Shown here piece after piece: positions 24,709 through 32,024 of a stretch of DNA of 36,793 nucleotides. This stretch comes from Bradyrhizobium sp. NAS96.2 (lineage in GTDB: Bacteria; Pseudomonadota; Alphaproteobacteria; Rhizobiales; Xanthobacteraceae). Positions within the stretch are counted from its first letter, which is position 1. Every line of letters begins with the position of its first letter. The stretch is taken from assembly GCF_001908235.1 (NCBI RefSeq), contig NZ_LGHK01000122.1, positions 1 to 36,793 of the forward strand, given 5' to 3'. The position numbers and the translations under genes were made by a program. The notes under the pieces are model-generated. The model was not told the origin of the DNA. It searched no databases and saw nothing but the letters and a program-made list of their open reading frames with translations.

Positions 24709-25971
24709 TTACTGATTTGCGACCTTGGGCTTGCCGTAGCTGACGCGATAGACCGCGCCGTTCCAGTCGTCGGAGACCAGCAGCGAGCCGTCCTTCAGCA
24801 GCATCACATCGACCGGGCGGCCGACATACTTGTTGTCCTCGAGGAAGCCGGTCATGAACGGCTCGACCGACTTCACGGTGCCGTCCTTGTTCAGCCTGAC
24901 TGCGACGACGTCACCGCCCTGCTTCTGCGACTTGTTCCAGGAGCCGTGGCGCGCGACGAAGATCACGTTCTTGTAGGTCTTCGGGAACTGGCTTCCGGTG
25001 TAGAAGCGCATGCCGAGCGATGCGGTATGCGGGCCCATCAGGCCGACCGGCGGCGTGTAGTCCTTGCAGTTCTTGCCCCAGCCGAGCTCCTGGTCGATGA
25101 TGTTGCCCTGGTAGCAGAACGGCGCGCCGAAATCCTCGCCCGCCTTGGTGACGCGGTTCAGCTCGTCTTCCGGTACCGTCTCCGACAGCCAGTCGCGACC
25201 GTTGTCGGTGAAGTACATCTGCTTGGTCTCGGGATTCCAGTCGAAGCCGACCGAGTTGCGCACGCCGAGCGCATAGACCTCGGCGCCGGAGCCATCGAGA
25301 TTCATGCGACGGATCTGGCCGTGGTCGGCGTCATGCAGCACGTTGTTGCCGGGCTGGCCGACCGGGACGTAGAGCTTGTTGTCCGGACCGATCGCGATGA
25401 ACTTCCAGCCATGCGCCTCGTCCTTCGGCAGCTTGTCGTAGATGACGGTCGGCTTCGGCGGGTTGTCCAGATTGTCCTCGATCTTGTCGATCTTGGAGAC
25501 CTTCGAGAGCTCGGCGATGTAGAGCGTGCCGTCCTTGAAGGCGACGCCGTTCGGACGATAGAGGCCGGAGGCGATCACCTTGACGGAGCGCTTGCCGTCC
25601 TTGTTGACGATGGCATAGACCTTGTCGACGAGGCGGCTGCCGACGAACACGGTGCCCTTGTCGCCGAGCGCCAGCGAGCGCGCATTGGCCATGCCGGCGG
25701 CGTAGACCTCGACATTGAAGCCGGCCGGCACCTTGAGCTTGGCGAGCGGCAGCTTGTCGGGCGCTGACGGCAGCGGCGGCGGCGCCACCGGCGCGAGCTT
25801 GGCGGCGGCTTCATTGTCCGGACGTCCGATCAAGGGCGAGCCCGGCGGCAGTGGCTGGGCGGCCGGGGCTGCACCTGCGGCCGGCTGCTGCGCCGCAGCA
25901 GAGAGCGTAAACGCGCCCAGCATGGCCCCCGCCAGCAGCAGGCTGCGCGGTGCGAACGAGTGATTTTTCAT
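24709..25971 (-). CDS. PQQ-dependent sugar dehydrogenase (L-sorbosone/aldose dehydrogenase-like)
   Basis: 420 residues from the ATG at 25971, behind GGGGAGA. A signal peptide ending LSAAAQQ and a Pro/Ala-rich linker precede a six-bladed propeller of the soluble glucose/sorbosone dehydrogenase type. Typical segments are GFNVEVYAAGMANARSLALG, LYRPNGVAFKDGTLYIAE, YVPVGQPGNNV, RRMNLDGSGAEVYALGVRNSVGFDW and VFVARHGSWNKSQKQG. The enzyme oxidises aldose sugars or sugar aldehydes in the periplasm with PQQ. The neighbouring cytochrome c and the pqq biosynthesis genes 750 bp away support this. Exact substrate unknown. Confidence 0.92.
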   Translation of the reverse strand: MKNHSFAPRSLLLAGAMLGAFTLSAAAQQPAAGAAPAAQPLPPGSPLIGRPDNEAAAKLAPVAPPPLPSAPDKLPLAKLKVPAGFNVEVYAAGMANARSLALGDKGTVFVGSRLVDKVYAIVNKDGKRSVKVIASGLYRPNGVAFKDGTLYIAELSKVSKIDKIEDNLDNPPKPTVIYDKLPKDEAHGWKFIAIGPDNKLYVPVGQPGNNVLHDADHGQIRRMNLDGSGAEVYALGVRNSVGFDWNPETKQMYFTDNGRDWLSETVPEDELNRVTKAGEDFGAPFCYQGNIIDQELGWGKNCKDYTPPVGLMGPHTASLGMRFYTGSQFPKTYKNVIFVARHGSWNKSQKQGGDVVAVRLNKDGTVKSVEPFMTGFLEDNKYVGRPVDVMLLKDGSLLVSDDWNGAVYRVSYGKPKVANQ

Positions 25972-26141
25972 GGAAATTCTCCCCTGGGTGGAAGCCGTTG
26001 TTGGTTGCGCGCCATTGAGGTCGAGCGGCGCCATCAGGCTTTCCGTTCATAGTCTTGCGAATTTGTCCGGACAATTGCAATCGGAAACATGCCGGCACCG
26101 GCCAACGCATGGTTGTAGCCGCGCGGCCTTGTCAGCGTGCG

Positions 26142-26399
26142 TCAGTGCCTGGTCATCGAGCGGTCCGGGCGATCGAGAATCGCCTCGGTGAAGGGAAACT
26201 CCAGCACGATCTCGCCCTCGTCGTCGGTCACCTCGATGACCGCGCTGAGCAACGCGCCGTCGGCGCCTTCGGTCTTGAGCAGCTCGCGAATCATGGCCCG
26301 CGCCATCTCCCACGCGCGATCCGGGTCGCGCAGGATTTCGCCGTCGGGATCGGAGATCAGCTCGTCGCCGATACGGGTATTGAAGAAATAGCGTGGCAT
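26142..26399 (-). CDS. DUF6894-like small protein
   Basis: 85 residues, MPRYFFNTRIGDELISDPDG followed by DPDRAWEMARAMIRELLKTEG and a strand-rich acidic tail. The MPRYFF-N...D-G-x-E start is that of the DUF6894 family, which is abundant in rhizobia and of unknown function. No signal peptide or membrane helix. It is transcribed away from pqqA and shares the 324-bp gap 26400-26723 with it. Confidence 0.8.
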   Translation of the reverse strand: MPRYFFNTRIGDELISDPDGEILRDPDRAWEMARAMIRELLKTEGADGALLSAVIEVTDDEGEIVLEFPFTEAILDRPDRSMTRH

Positions 26400-26571
26400 C
26401 GGCTGAACTCGGCTCGGTTAGTCGCTTCCCGTGACGGGGAAGCACGGAATCGTCATCAGGACCTTCGGAGGATCATCTGGCCCCTGTCTCATAGTCCAAG
26501 ATCATCATTCGCCGTGTGGCGAACAACAGGAAAAAGGTCTGATGCCACCGGGTTTTGACGGGAAAAGCGCG

Positions 26572-26583
26572 CACAAATTTGTG
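26572..26583. promoter_or_regulatory. Perfect 12-bp palindrome in the pqqA upstream region
   Basis: CACAAATTTGTG lies 140 bp before pqqA. A TTGACG at 26555-26560 could be a -35 box, with the palindrome covering the poorly matching -10 position. This would fit an operator but is only suggestive. Nothing else gene-like is seen in 26400-26640. Confidence 0.35.
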
Positions 26584-26653
26584 AGTGGGGCGGATTGGCC
26601 TTCCGCAGTGCAGCATGCCGTCCCCGAGGACGCCTTGCGAAAAATTTAAGTGG

Positions 26654-26699
26654 CGAACTTTTCCAACCACAGTAGTTTACCGGCAGGGCGGAAAGTTCG
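26654..26699 (+). promoter_or_regulatory. Inverted repeat in the pqqA leader
   Basis: CGAACTTTTCC (26654-26664) pairs with GGAAAGTTCG (26690-26699), with one bulged base and a 25-nt loop. It ends 12 bp before the pqqA Shine-Dalgarno AAGGAGAG. As RNA it could control initiation or act as a 5' stabiliser; as DNA it could be an operator. Confidence 0.5.
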
Positions 26700-26723
26700 T
26701 CCGGTTGCAACAAGGAGAGCCAA

Positions 26724-26804
26724 ATGGCCTGGAAAGCACCGAAGATCGTCGAAGTGTCGGTCGGCATGGAAATCAACATGTATATGTGCGCCACCCGCAA
26801 GTAA
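26724..26804 (+). CDS. pqqA: PqqA, peptide precursor of PQQ
   Basis: 26 residues, MAWKAPKIVEVSVGMEINMY followed by MCATRK. The conserved E16-x3-Y20 supplies the glutamate and tyrosine that PqqE crosslinks and that become the PQQ skeleton. A strong AAGGAGAG lies 5-6 nt before the ATG. It heads the plus-strand pqq cluster, is separated from pqqB by 172 bp with a large hairpin, and is expected to be made in excess of the enzymes. Confidence 0.97.
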   Translation: MAWKAPKIVEVSVGMEINMYMCATRK

Positions 26805-26840
26805 GCGGCAGCGCCCTATACACGTTTAGCGTTTTAGCGC

Positions 26841-26905
26841 AGGTGGACATCCGGGCGTAACGCGCTCCCGAGCACGGGGGTGTGTTCCAATGCCGGAGTC
26901 CACCT
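26841..26905 (+). promoter_or_regulatory. Long hairpin between pqqA and pqqB
   Basis: AGGTGGACATCCGG (26841-26854) pairs with CCGGAGTCCACCT (26893-26905): 13 base pairs with one bulged A, loop of about 38 nt. It starts 37 bp after the pqqA stop. It has no T-run, so partial termination, RNase-blocking or processing are the options. Any of these would yield more pqqA than pqqB-E message. Confidence 0.7.
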
Positions 26906-26914
26906 CGTAACGTT

Positions 26915-26942
26915 TCTGGGTCCAAGTCTCTGGGTCCAAGTC
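26915..26942 (+). repeat. 14-bp tandem repeat upstream of pqqB
   Basis: TCTGGGTCCAAGTC occurs twice head to tail without mismatch. It is followed by two looser AAACT-type units before the pqqB ribosome site GGGGA. Confidence 0.75.
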
Positions 26943-26976
26943 AAACTTCAGAGTCAAACTCTCCAGGGGACGGATC

Positions 26977-27906
26977 ATGCTTCGTATCGTCGTCCTGGGT
27001 GCCGCGGCGGGTGGCGGCGTTCCGCAGTGGAACTGCGGCTGTGCCGTCTGCAGGACGGCACGAAGCGACCATCCCGAATTGCAGTGCACGCAAGCCTCGA
27101 TCGCCGTCAGCGGCGATGGTGCGCACTGGTTCCTGGTCAACGCGTCTCCCGATCTCCGTCAGCAGCTGATCGCAACGCCACAGCTGCATCCGAAGCCCGG
27201 CGCGCTGCGCCATAGCCCGATCGCGGGCGTCATCCTCACCAATGGCGAGATCGATGCGGTCACCGGGCTGTTGTCGATGCGCGAGGGCTCGCCGTTCGCG
27301 ATCTACGCCCATGAGCGGGTGCTGGCGATCCTGCGCTCGAACAGCATCTTCAACGTGCTCGGCGAGAAGAACGTCACCCGGCTTCCGATCGCGGTCGACC
27401 AGCCCTTCGAGCCGGCCCTGCCCGACGGATCGCCGTCCGGGCTCGAGGTGCTGCCGTTCGAGGTTCCCGGCAAGGGCGCCTGGTATCTCGAGGGCAAGGC
27501 ACACCCGGCGGGCGCCGACGGCGTCGGCGATACGCTGGGCCTGCGTATTGCGGACAAGCGCAGCGGCAAATATTTCTACTTCCTGGCCGCCTGCGCCCGT
27601 GTGACCGACGACCTGAAAGCACGGCTCAAGGGCGCGCCCCTGGTGTTCTTCGACGGCACGGTGTGGCGCGACGACGAGCTGATCGCGGCGGGCCTCGGCA
27701 ACAAGACCGGCCAGGGCATGGGACATATCGCGATGTCGGGCGATCAGGGCGCGATCGCAAGCCTCGCCGGGCTCGACATCGGACGAAAAGTGTTTTTGCA
27801 TATCAACAACTCCAACCCGGCGCTGCTTGGGACCTCGGCCGAACGCAAGACGGCCGAACAGGCGGGTTGGCAGATTCCCGCCGACGGAACGGAGATCGTG
27901 CTGTGA
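26977..27906 (+). CDS. pqqB: PqqB, PQQ biosynthesis metallo-beta-lactamase-fold oxygenase
   Basis: 309 residues, the usual length. It starts MLRIVVLGAAAGGGVPQWNC, the PqqB hallmark, and has the zinc-site cysteine cluster CGCAVC, then VNASPDLRQQL and FFDGTVWRDDELI. PqqB is thought to hydroxylate the tyrosine of the crosslinked Glu-Tyr intermediate. GGGGA precedes the ATG. It ends in a GTGA overlap with the probable pqqC start, indicating coupled translation. Confidence 0.97.
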   Translation: MLRIVVLGAAAGGGVPQWNCGCAVCRTARSDHPELQCTQASIAVSGDGAHWFLVNASPDLRQQLIATPQLHPKPGALRHSPIAGVILTNGEIDAVTGLLSMREGSPFAIYAHERVLAILRSNSIFNVLGEKNVTRLPIAVDQPFEPALPDGSPSGLEVLPFEVPGKGAWYLEGKAHPAGADGVGDTLGLRIADKRSGKYFYFLAACARVTDDLKARLKGAPLVFFDGTVWRDDELIAAGLGNKTGQGMGHIAMSGDQGAIASLAGLDIGRKVFLHINNSNPALLGTSAERKTAEQAGWQIPADGTEIVL

Positions 27907-28682
27907 ATGTCGTGCCTACCTCTGGAATGACCGCGCTCTCGATCGGCAAGGGCATCACGCTCGATAGTGCCGAGGAGATGGAGGCGACGCTGCGCACCAT
28001 CGGCGCGACGCGCTACCACAGCCTGCACCCGTTCCACCGCCTGCTGCACGGCGGCAAGCTCAACAAGGGCCAGGTCCAGGCCTGGGCGCTGAACCGCTAT
28101 TACTACCAGAGCACGATCCCGCTGAAGGACGCGATGGTGATCTCGCGCTTCCGCGACCGCAATACACGGATCGAATGGCGCCATCGCATCGAGGATCACG
28201 ACGGCGATCTCGGCAATGAAGGCGGCATCGAGCGCTGGCTGAAGCTGACCGAAGGCCTCGGCCTCGACACCGCTTATGTCGAGTCCACCGAAGGCATCCT
28301 GCCGGCGACGCGCTTCGCCGTGGAGGCCTATGTGCATTTCTGCCGCGACCGCACGCCGCTGGAGGCGATCGCCTCCTCACTCACCGAATTGTTCGCGCCG
28401 AACCTGCACGAGGAGCGCATCTCGGGGATGCTGAAGCACTACGACTTCGTCAACCCCGACATCATGAGCTATTTCAGCCGCCGCCTGACCCAGGCGCCGC
28501 GCGACGCCGGCTTTGCACTCGACTACGTCAAGCAGCATGCCAGGACGCCCGCCGAGCGCGAGGCGGTCTGCAATGCGCTGATCTTCAAGACCAACGTGCT
28601 GTGGGTGCAGCTCGACGCGCTCTATCACGCCTATGTCGACGGCCAGATTCCGCCCGGCGCCTTCGTGCCGAAGACAGGTTAA
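27903..28682 (+). CDS. pqqC: PqqC, pyrroloquinoline-quinone synthase
   Basis: About 259 residues (251 from the inner ATG at 27927), haem-oxygenase-like all-helical fold. It catalyses the last step, ring closure and eight-electron oxidation of AHQQ to PQQ. Family segments: HPFHRLLHGGKLNKGQVQAWALNRYYYQ, DAMVISRFRDRNTRIEWRHRIEDHDG, GILPATRFAVEAYVHFC. The GTG at 27903 overlaps the pqqB stop and has GGAG eight bases upstream; the ATG at 27927 is the alternative. A 101-bp dispersed repeat begins on the base after its stop. Confidence 0.96.
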   Translation: MNVVPTSGMTALSIGKGITLDSAEEMEATLRTIGATRYHSLHPFHRLLHGGKLNKGQVQAWALNRYYYQSTIPLKDAMVISRFRDRNTRIEWRHRIEDHDGDLGNEGGIERWLKLTEGLGLDTAYVESTEGILPATRFAVEAYVHFCRDRTPLEAIASSLTELFAPNLHEERISGMLKHYDFVNPDIMSYFSRRLTQAPRDAGFALDYVKQHARTPAEREAVCNALIFKTNVLWVQLDALYHAYVDGQIPPGAFVPKTG

Positions 28683-28783
28683 AGCATGATCCGGAAAAGT
28701 GCGAAGCGGTTTTCCGAGAAGATCATGCTCAAACAAGGAGCTAAAGTGCGATGACGATTCAACTCAATCTCATCGCGCTTTAG
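28683..28783 (+). repeat. Dispersed repeat family C, copy 2, between pqqC and pqqD
   Basis: A 101-bp element, about 93% identical to 38-138. It fills nearly the whole pqqC-pqqD gap, starting on the base after the pqqC TAA and ending 11 bp before the pqqD ATG. Two hairpins are predicted. It breaks up an otherwise overlapping gene string. Confidence 0.9.
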
Positions 28784-28794
28784 AGACAGACATC

Positions 28795-29103
28795 ATGGCC
28801 AGCCGCAACATCAGCGTCAGCGAGACCAGCCGGCCGAAACTGCCGCGCCACACCAGGCTGAAATTCGACGAGACGCGGCAGGTCTGGGTGATCCTGGCGC
28901 CGGAGCGCGTGCTGGCGCCGGACGAGATCGCGGTCGAGGTGCTGCACCTCTGCGACGGCGTGCGCAGCGTCGCAGAGATGGTGGACCAGCTCGCGGAAAA
29001 ATACGCCGCGCCACGCGAGGCGATCGCGACCGACGTGATCGCGATGCTGCAGGATTTGGCCGACAAGGGCTTTCTCACCGAAGTGCGCGAGAGCACAGCA
29101 TGA
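28795..29103 (+). CDS. pqqD: PqqD, peptide chaperone of PQQ synthesis
   Basis: 102 residues with a winged-helix RiPP recognition element. After a basic N-terminal tail come LPRHTRLKFDETRQVWVILAP, EVLHLCDGVRSVAEMVDQLAEKYAAP and IAMLQDLADKGFLTE. PqqD binds PqqA and presents it to PqqE. Its TGA overlaps the pqqE ATG (ATGA), so the two are translationally coupled, as their physical partnership would suggest. The ribosome site is weak (GAGACAG). Confidence 0.96.
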   Translation: MASRNISVSETSRPKLPRHTRLKFDETRQVWVILAPERVLAPDEIAVEVLHLCDGVRSVAEMVDQLAEKYAAPREAIATDVIAMLQDLADKGFLTEVRESTA

Positions 29104-30329
29104 GTGACACGCTCGCCGGCAACAAGACGACAGCAGGCCCAACCGACGGGCTCGCGGTGCTCGAGCAAACGCGCTCGGCAGCCGAGACCTACGGCATCCC
29201 GCTCGCCGTGCTGCTCGAGATCACCCATCGCTGTCCGCTGCAATGCCCCTATTGCTCCAACCCGGTCGAGCTCGACCGCGGCTCGACTGAGCTCACTACC
29301 GACGAGTGGACAAAGGTGCTGAGCGAGTTGGCCGAGCTCGGCGTGCTGCAGATCCATTTCTCCGGCGGCGAGCCGACCGCGCGCAAGGACATCGTCGAGC
29401 TGGTGCAACACGCGACCGATGTCGGGCTCTATTCCAACCTGATCACCTCGGCGGTGCTGCTGACGAAGGACAAGCTTTCGGCGCTGGCCGACGCCGGCCT
29501 CAGCCATGTGCAGATCAGCTTCCAGGGCAACGAGCCCTTGGTTGCCGATCGCGTTGCAGGCCTGAAGGACGCGCACAGGAAGAAGCTCGAGGTCGCGAAG
29601 TGGACGCGCGAGCTCGACATGCCGCTGACCGTGAATGCGGTGATGCACCGGCAGAACCTGCATCAGCTGCCCGACATCATCCAGATGGCGGTCGATCTCG
29701 ACGCCGACCGGCTCGAAGTCGCCAACGTGCAGTATTACGGCTGGGCGCTGAAGAACCGCGCCGCGCTGATGCCGACGGTCGCGCAGATCGAGGAGACCAG
29801 CCGCATCGTCGAGGAAGCCCAGGTGCGCCTCAAGGGCACGCTCGCGATCGACTATGTGGTGCCGGACTATTACGCGCTGCGGCCGAAGAAATGCATGGGC
29901 GGCTGGGGCCGCCAGTTCTTCAACATCTCGCCGGCCGGCAAGGTGTTGCCGTGCCACGCCGCCGAAAGCATCACCGGGCTCGAATTCGAGTCGGTGCGCT
30001 CGAACCATTCGATCGCTTGGATCTGGCAGAACTCGGAGGCGTTCAACCGCTATCGCGGCACCGGCTGGATGCCGGAGCCGTGCAAATCCTGCGAATTCCG
30101 CGAGGTCGATTACGGCGGCTGCCGCTGCCAGGCCTTTGCGCTGACCGGCGATGCCGGGAATACCGACCCGGCCTGCGCGCTGTCGCCGCGGCATGAGGAG
30201 ATCTTCAAGCAGGCCGAGCGGGAATCCGCCGGCTCGCAGAACCGCTTCCTGTATCGCAACTTCGCCGGCGGCACGCTGGAGACGGACGAACGCCAGGAAA
30301 AGCCCCAGGACAAATCTCATGGCGCCTGA
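29100..30329 (+). CDS. pqqE: PqqE, radical SAM enzyme crosslinking PqqA
   Basis: 409 residues. The radical SAM cluster is C45-x3-C49-x2-C52 (CPLQCPYC), followed by the GGEPT SAM-binding motif. A C-terminal SPASM domain carries the auxiliary iron-sulphur cysteines (KCMGGWG, VLPCHAAES, CKSCEFR, GGCRCQ, ACALS). It joins Glu and Tyr of PqqA by a C-C bond, the first step of the pathway. The C-terminal tail beyond about 385 is hydrophilic. The hydrolase gene behind it starts inside its last codons. Confidence 0.97.
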   Translation: MSDTLAGNKTTAGPTDGLAVLEQTRSAAETYGIPLAVLLEITHRCPLQCPYCSNPVELDRGSTELTTDEWTKVLSELAELGVLQIHFSGGEPTARKDIVELVQHATDVGLYSNLITSAVLLTKDKLSALADAGLSHVQISFQGNEPLVADRVAGLKDAHRKKLEVAKWTRELDMPLTVNAVMHRQNLHQLPDIIQMAVDLDADRLEVANVQYYGWALKNRAALMPTVAQIEETSRIVEEAQVRLKGTLAIDYVVPDYYALRPKKCMGGWGRQFFNISPAGKVLPCHAAESITGLEFESVRSNHSIAWIWQNSEAFNRYRGTGWMPEPCKSCEFREVDYGGCRCQAFALTGDAGNTDPACALSPRHEEIFKQAERESAGSQNRFLYRNFAGGTLETDERQEKPQDKSHGA

Positions 30330-31290
30330 CGCCGACGCCGGCAAGGCTGCCAGGCGCGCCGATCCCTTTGCTCCCCTGACATCGGAATGGCTCGATGTCG
30401 GCGACGGCCACAACCTTCACGTCGAGAGCGTCGGGCGCGAGGGCGGCATCCCCGCGGTCTATCTGCATGGCGGCCCGGGCAGCGGCTGCCAGCCGGATCA
30501 TCGCCGGCTGTTCGATCCCGAGCGCTTCCACGCCGTGCTGTTCGACCAGCGCGGCTGCGGCCGCAGCCGGCCGAAAGGCAGCCGCGACCACAACACGACG
30601 CAGCACCTAATTGCGGACATGGAGAAGATCCGCGAACGCTTCGGCTTTGCGCGCTGGATCGTGGCCGGCGGCTCCTGGGGCGCGACGCTGGCGCTGGCTT
30701 ATGCAGAAGCTCATCCCGAGCGGGTCAGCGGCCTCGCGCTGCGCGCGACATTCCTCGGCACGGCCGAGGAGCTGGAAGACGTCTTTCTGCGCGCCTTGCC
30801 GCGCTTCTATCCCGATCTCTCGGAAGACTTCCTCAACTTCCTGCCCGAGTACGAACGCTCGACGCCGCTTGCGGCCTATTATCGCCGCATCCTCGATCCC
30901 GACGCGGCCGTGCATGCACCGGCGGCGCGCGCCTGGCACGACACCGAACGCGTGCTATCGGAGCACACCCCGAAGCAGACGCGGCTCGATCTGAAGGCCT
31001 CAGGCGCCCTGCCCTCGACGCCGTTCATGGAGGCGCACTACTTCGCCAACGATTGCTTCATGCGGCCGAACCAGTTGATGGACGAGGCCGGCAAGCTCGC
31101 CGGCATTCCCGGCATCCTGGTGCAGGGCCGCTACGATCTGCTGTGCCCACCCGCCACATCGCACGCGCTCGCCGCGCGCTGGCCGGGCAGCGAGGTCCGC
31201 ATCGTCGATGGCGCGGGCCACATCCTCTACGATCCCGGCATCCGCAACGCCGTGATGAAGTCGATCGCCGACCTGGCGGCAAGACCATGA
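30319..31290 (+). CDS. Proline iminopeptidase-like alpha/beta hydrolase in the pqq operon
   Basis: 323 residues of the peptidase S33 (Pip) type, which removes N-terminal proline from peptides. Motifs: HGGPGSG at 50-56 (oxyanion hole), nucleophile S119 in GGSWG, aspartate in QGRYDLLCP and histidine in DGAGHIL. The ATG at 30319 lies inside pqqE, overlapping it by 11 bp, so the gene is part of the pqq operon. PQQ maturation requires proteolysis of crosslinked PqqA, and an extra peptidase is often encoded beside pqq genes. This one could trim the flanking residues, although PqqA has proline only at position 6. That role is inference. Confidence 0.92.
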   Translation: MAPDADAGKAARRADPFAPLTSEWLDVGDGHNLHVESVGREGGIPAVYLHGGPGSGCQPDHRRLFDPERFHAVLFDQRGCGRSRPKGSRDHNTTQHLIADMEKIRERFGFARWIVAGGSWGATLALAYAEAHPERVSGLALRATFLGTAEELEDVFLRALPRFYPDLSEDFLNFLPEYERSTPLAAYYRRILDPDAAVHAPAARAWHDTERVLSEHTPKQTRLDLKASGALPSTPFMEAHYFANDCFMRPNQLMDEAGKLAGIPGILVQGRYDLLCPPATSHALAARWPGSEVRIVDGAGHILYDPGIRNAVMKSIADLAARP

Positions 31291-31443
31291 CCAAGGCACC
31301 CGGCATTCTTCCGCGTGTCGGCTGACGAGGATAAACCGGCCCCCACCGAGCATCGGCAAGATCGACGCAATCGACCCGTTGCGGACTCAAAGCTCTCCTG
31401 TCATGCTTCCCAAATGGTAAGCGGTTTGGAAAAGGCTCGACGA

Positions 31444-31812
31444 ATGGAATTGCGGCGCGCTACAGGCACGCGTGCCGACCCGCGTCCTCGGCCCCCGCAT
31501 CCAGAGCTATCGCTGCAGGGACGCAACTATCTCATTGCCCATGCCTGTTTCGATTGCCGGAAATCATGGAAGGTTCGGGCGAATACGAACACCGTTTGCC
31601 CGCATTGCGGCTCTTACCTTCATGAGATGGGTCGCGCGTTCAAAGCTCCGAAGCGGGCCGATGCCGAGCAATGGCTGAAGGTGGAGGCTCTCTGGTCGGC
31701 AGGCTTCCGCTTTTGGCACTACGCGGGCGCACAGCCATTGCCAGAGCGACTACGGGATGTTGAGGACTTCATACGCAGAAATCCAGAACACCCGGCGCGC
31801 ATCGCGCGCTGA
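31444..31812 (+). CDS. Small protein with a Cys4 zinc-ribbon-like motif
   Basis: 122 residues. C35-x2-C38 (CFDCRKSW) and C52-x2-C55 (CPHCGSYL) form a likely zinc ribbon. It is followed by MGRAFKAPKRADAEQWLKVEAL and FWHYAGAQPLPERLRDVEDF. No signal peptide. The ATG at 31444 follows GGAAAAGG; an in-frame ATG at 31414 is possible. It lies 150 bp after the peptidase gene, so membership of the pqq operon is uncertain. Function unknown. Confidence 0.7.
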   Translation: MELRRATGTRADPRPRPPHPELSLQGRNYLIAHACFDCRKSWKVRANTNTVCPHCGSYLHEMGRAFKAPKRADAEQWLKVEALWSAGFRFWHYAGAQPLPERLRDVEDFIRRNPEHPARIAR

Positions 31813-31839
31813 TGTCCGCAATCGGCCCCGTAGCGGACA
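31813..31839 (+). terminator. Weak hairpin after the Cys4 gene
   Basis: TGTCCGC / GCGGACA, 7 bp with a 13-nt loop, immediately past the stop at 31812. No T-run. The rest of 31840-32024, between convergent genes, shows nothing further. Confidence 0.3.
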
Positions 31840-32024
31840 CGACGTTGACCCGACAAAGGGCGCCCTCGATGCTTGCGCAGCGAGCACGCAGCGCCTCAGC
31901 CTGCTGTCCGGGTTTCGTCGCGACGCCAATGTAAGCCGCGCGCGCGTTCAGGGCGGCGTAGTCAAGCCGACGGGATTCTCGGAGAGCTGTTGGCGGCGCC
32001 CGGACCGGCGGCCGACGCCGTTGC

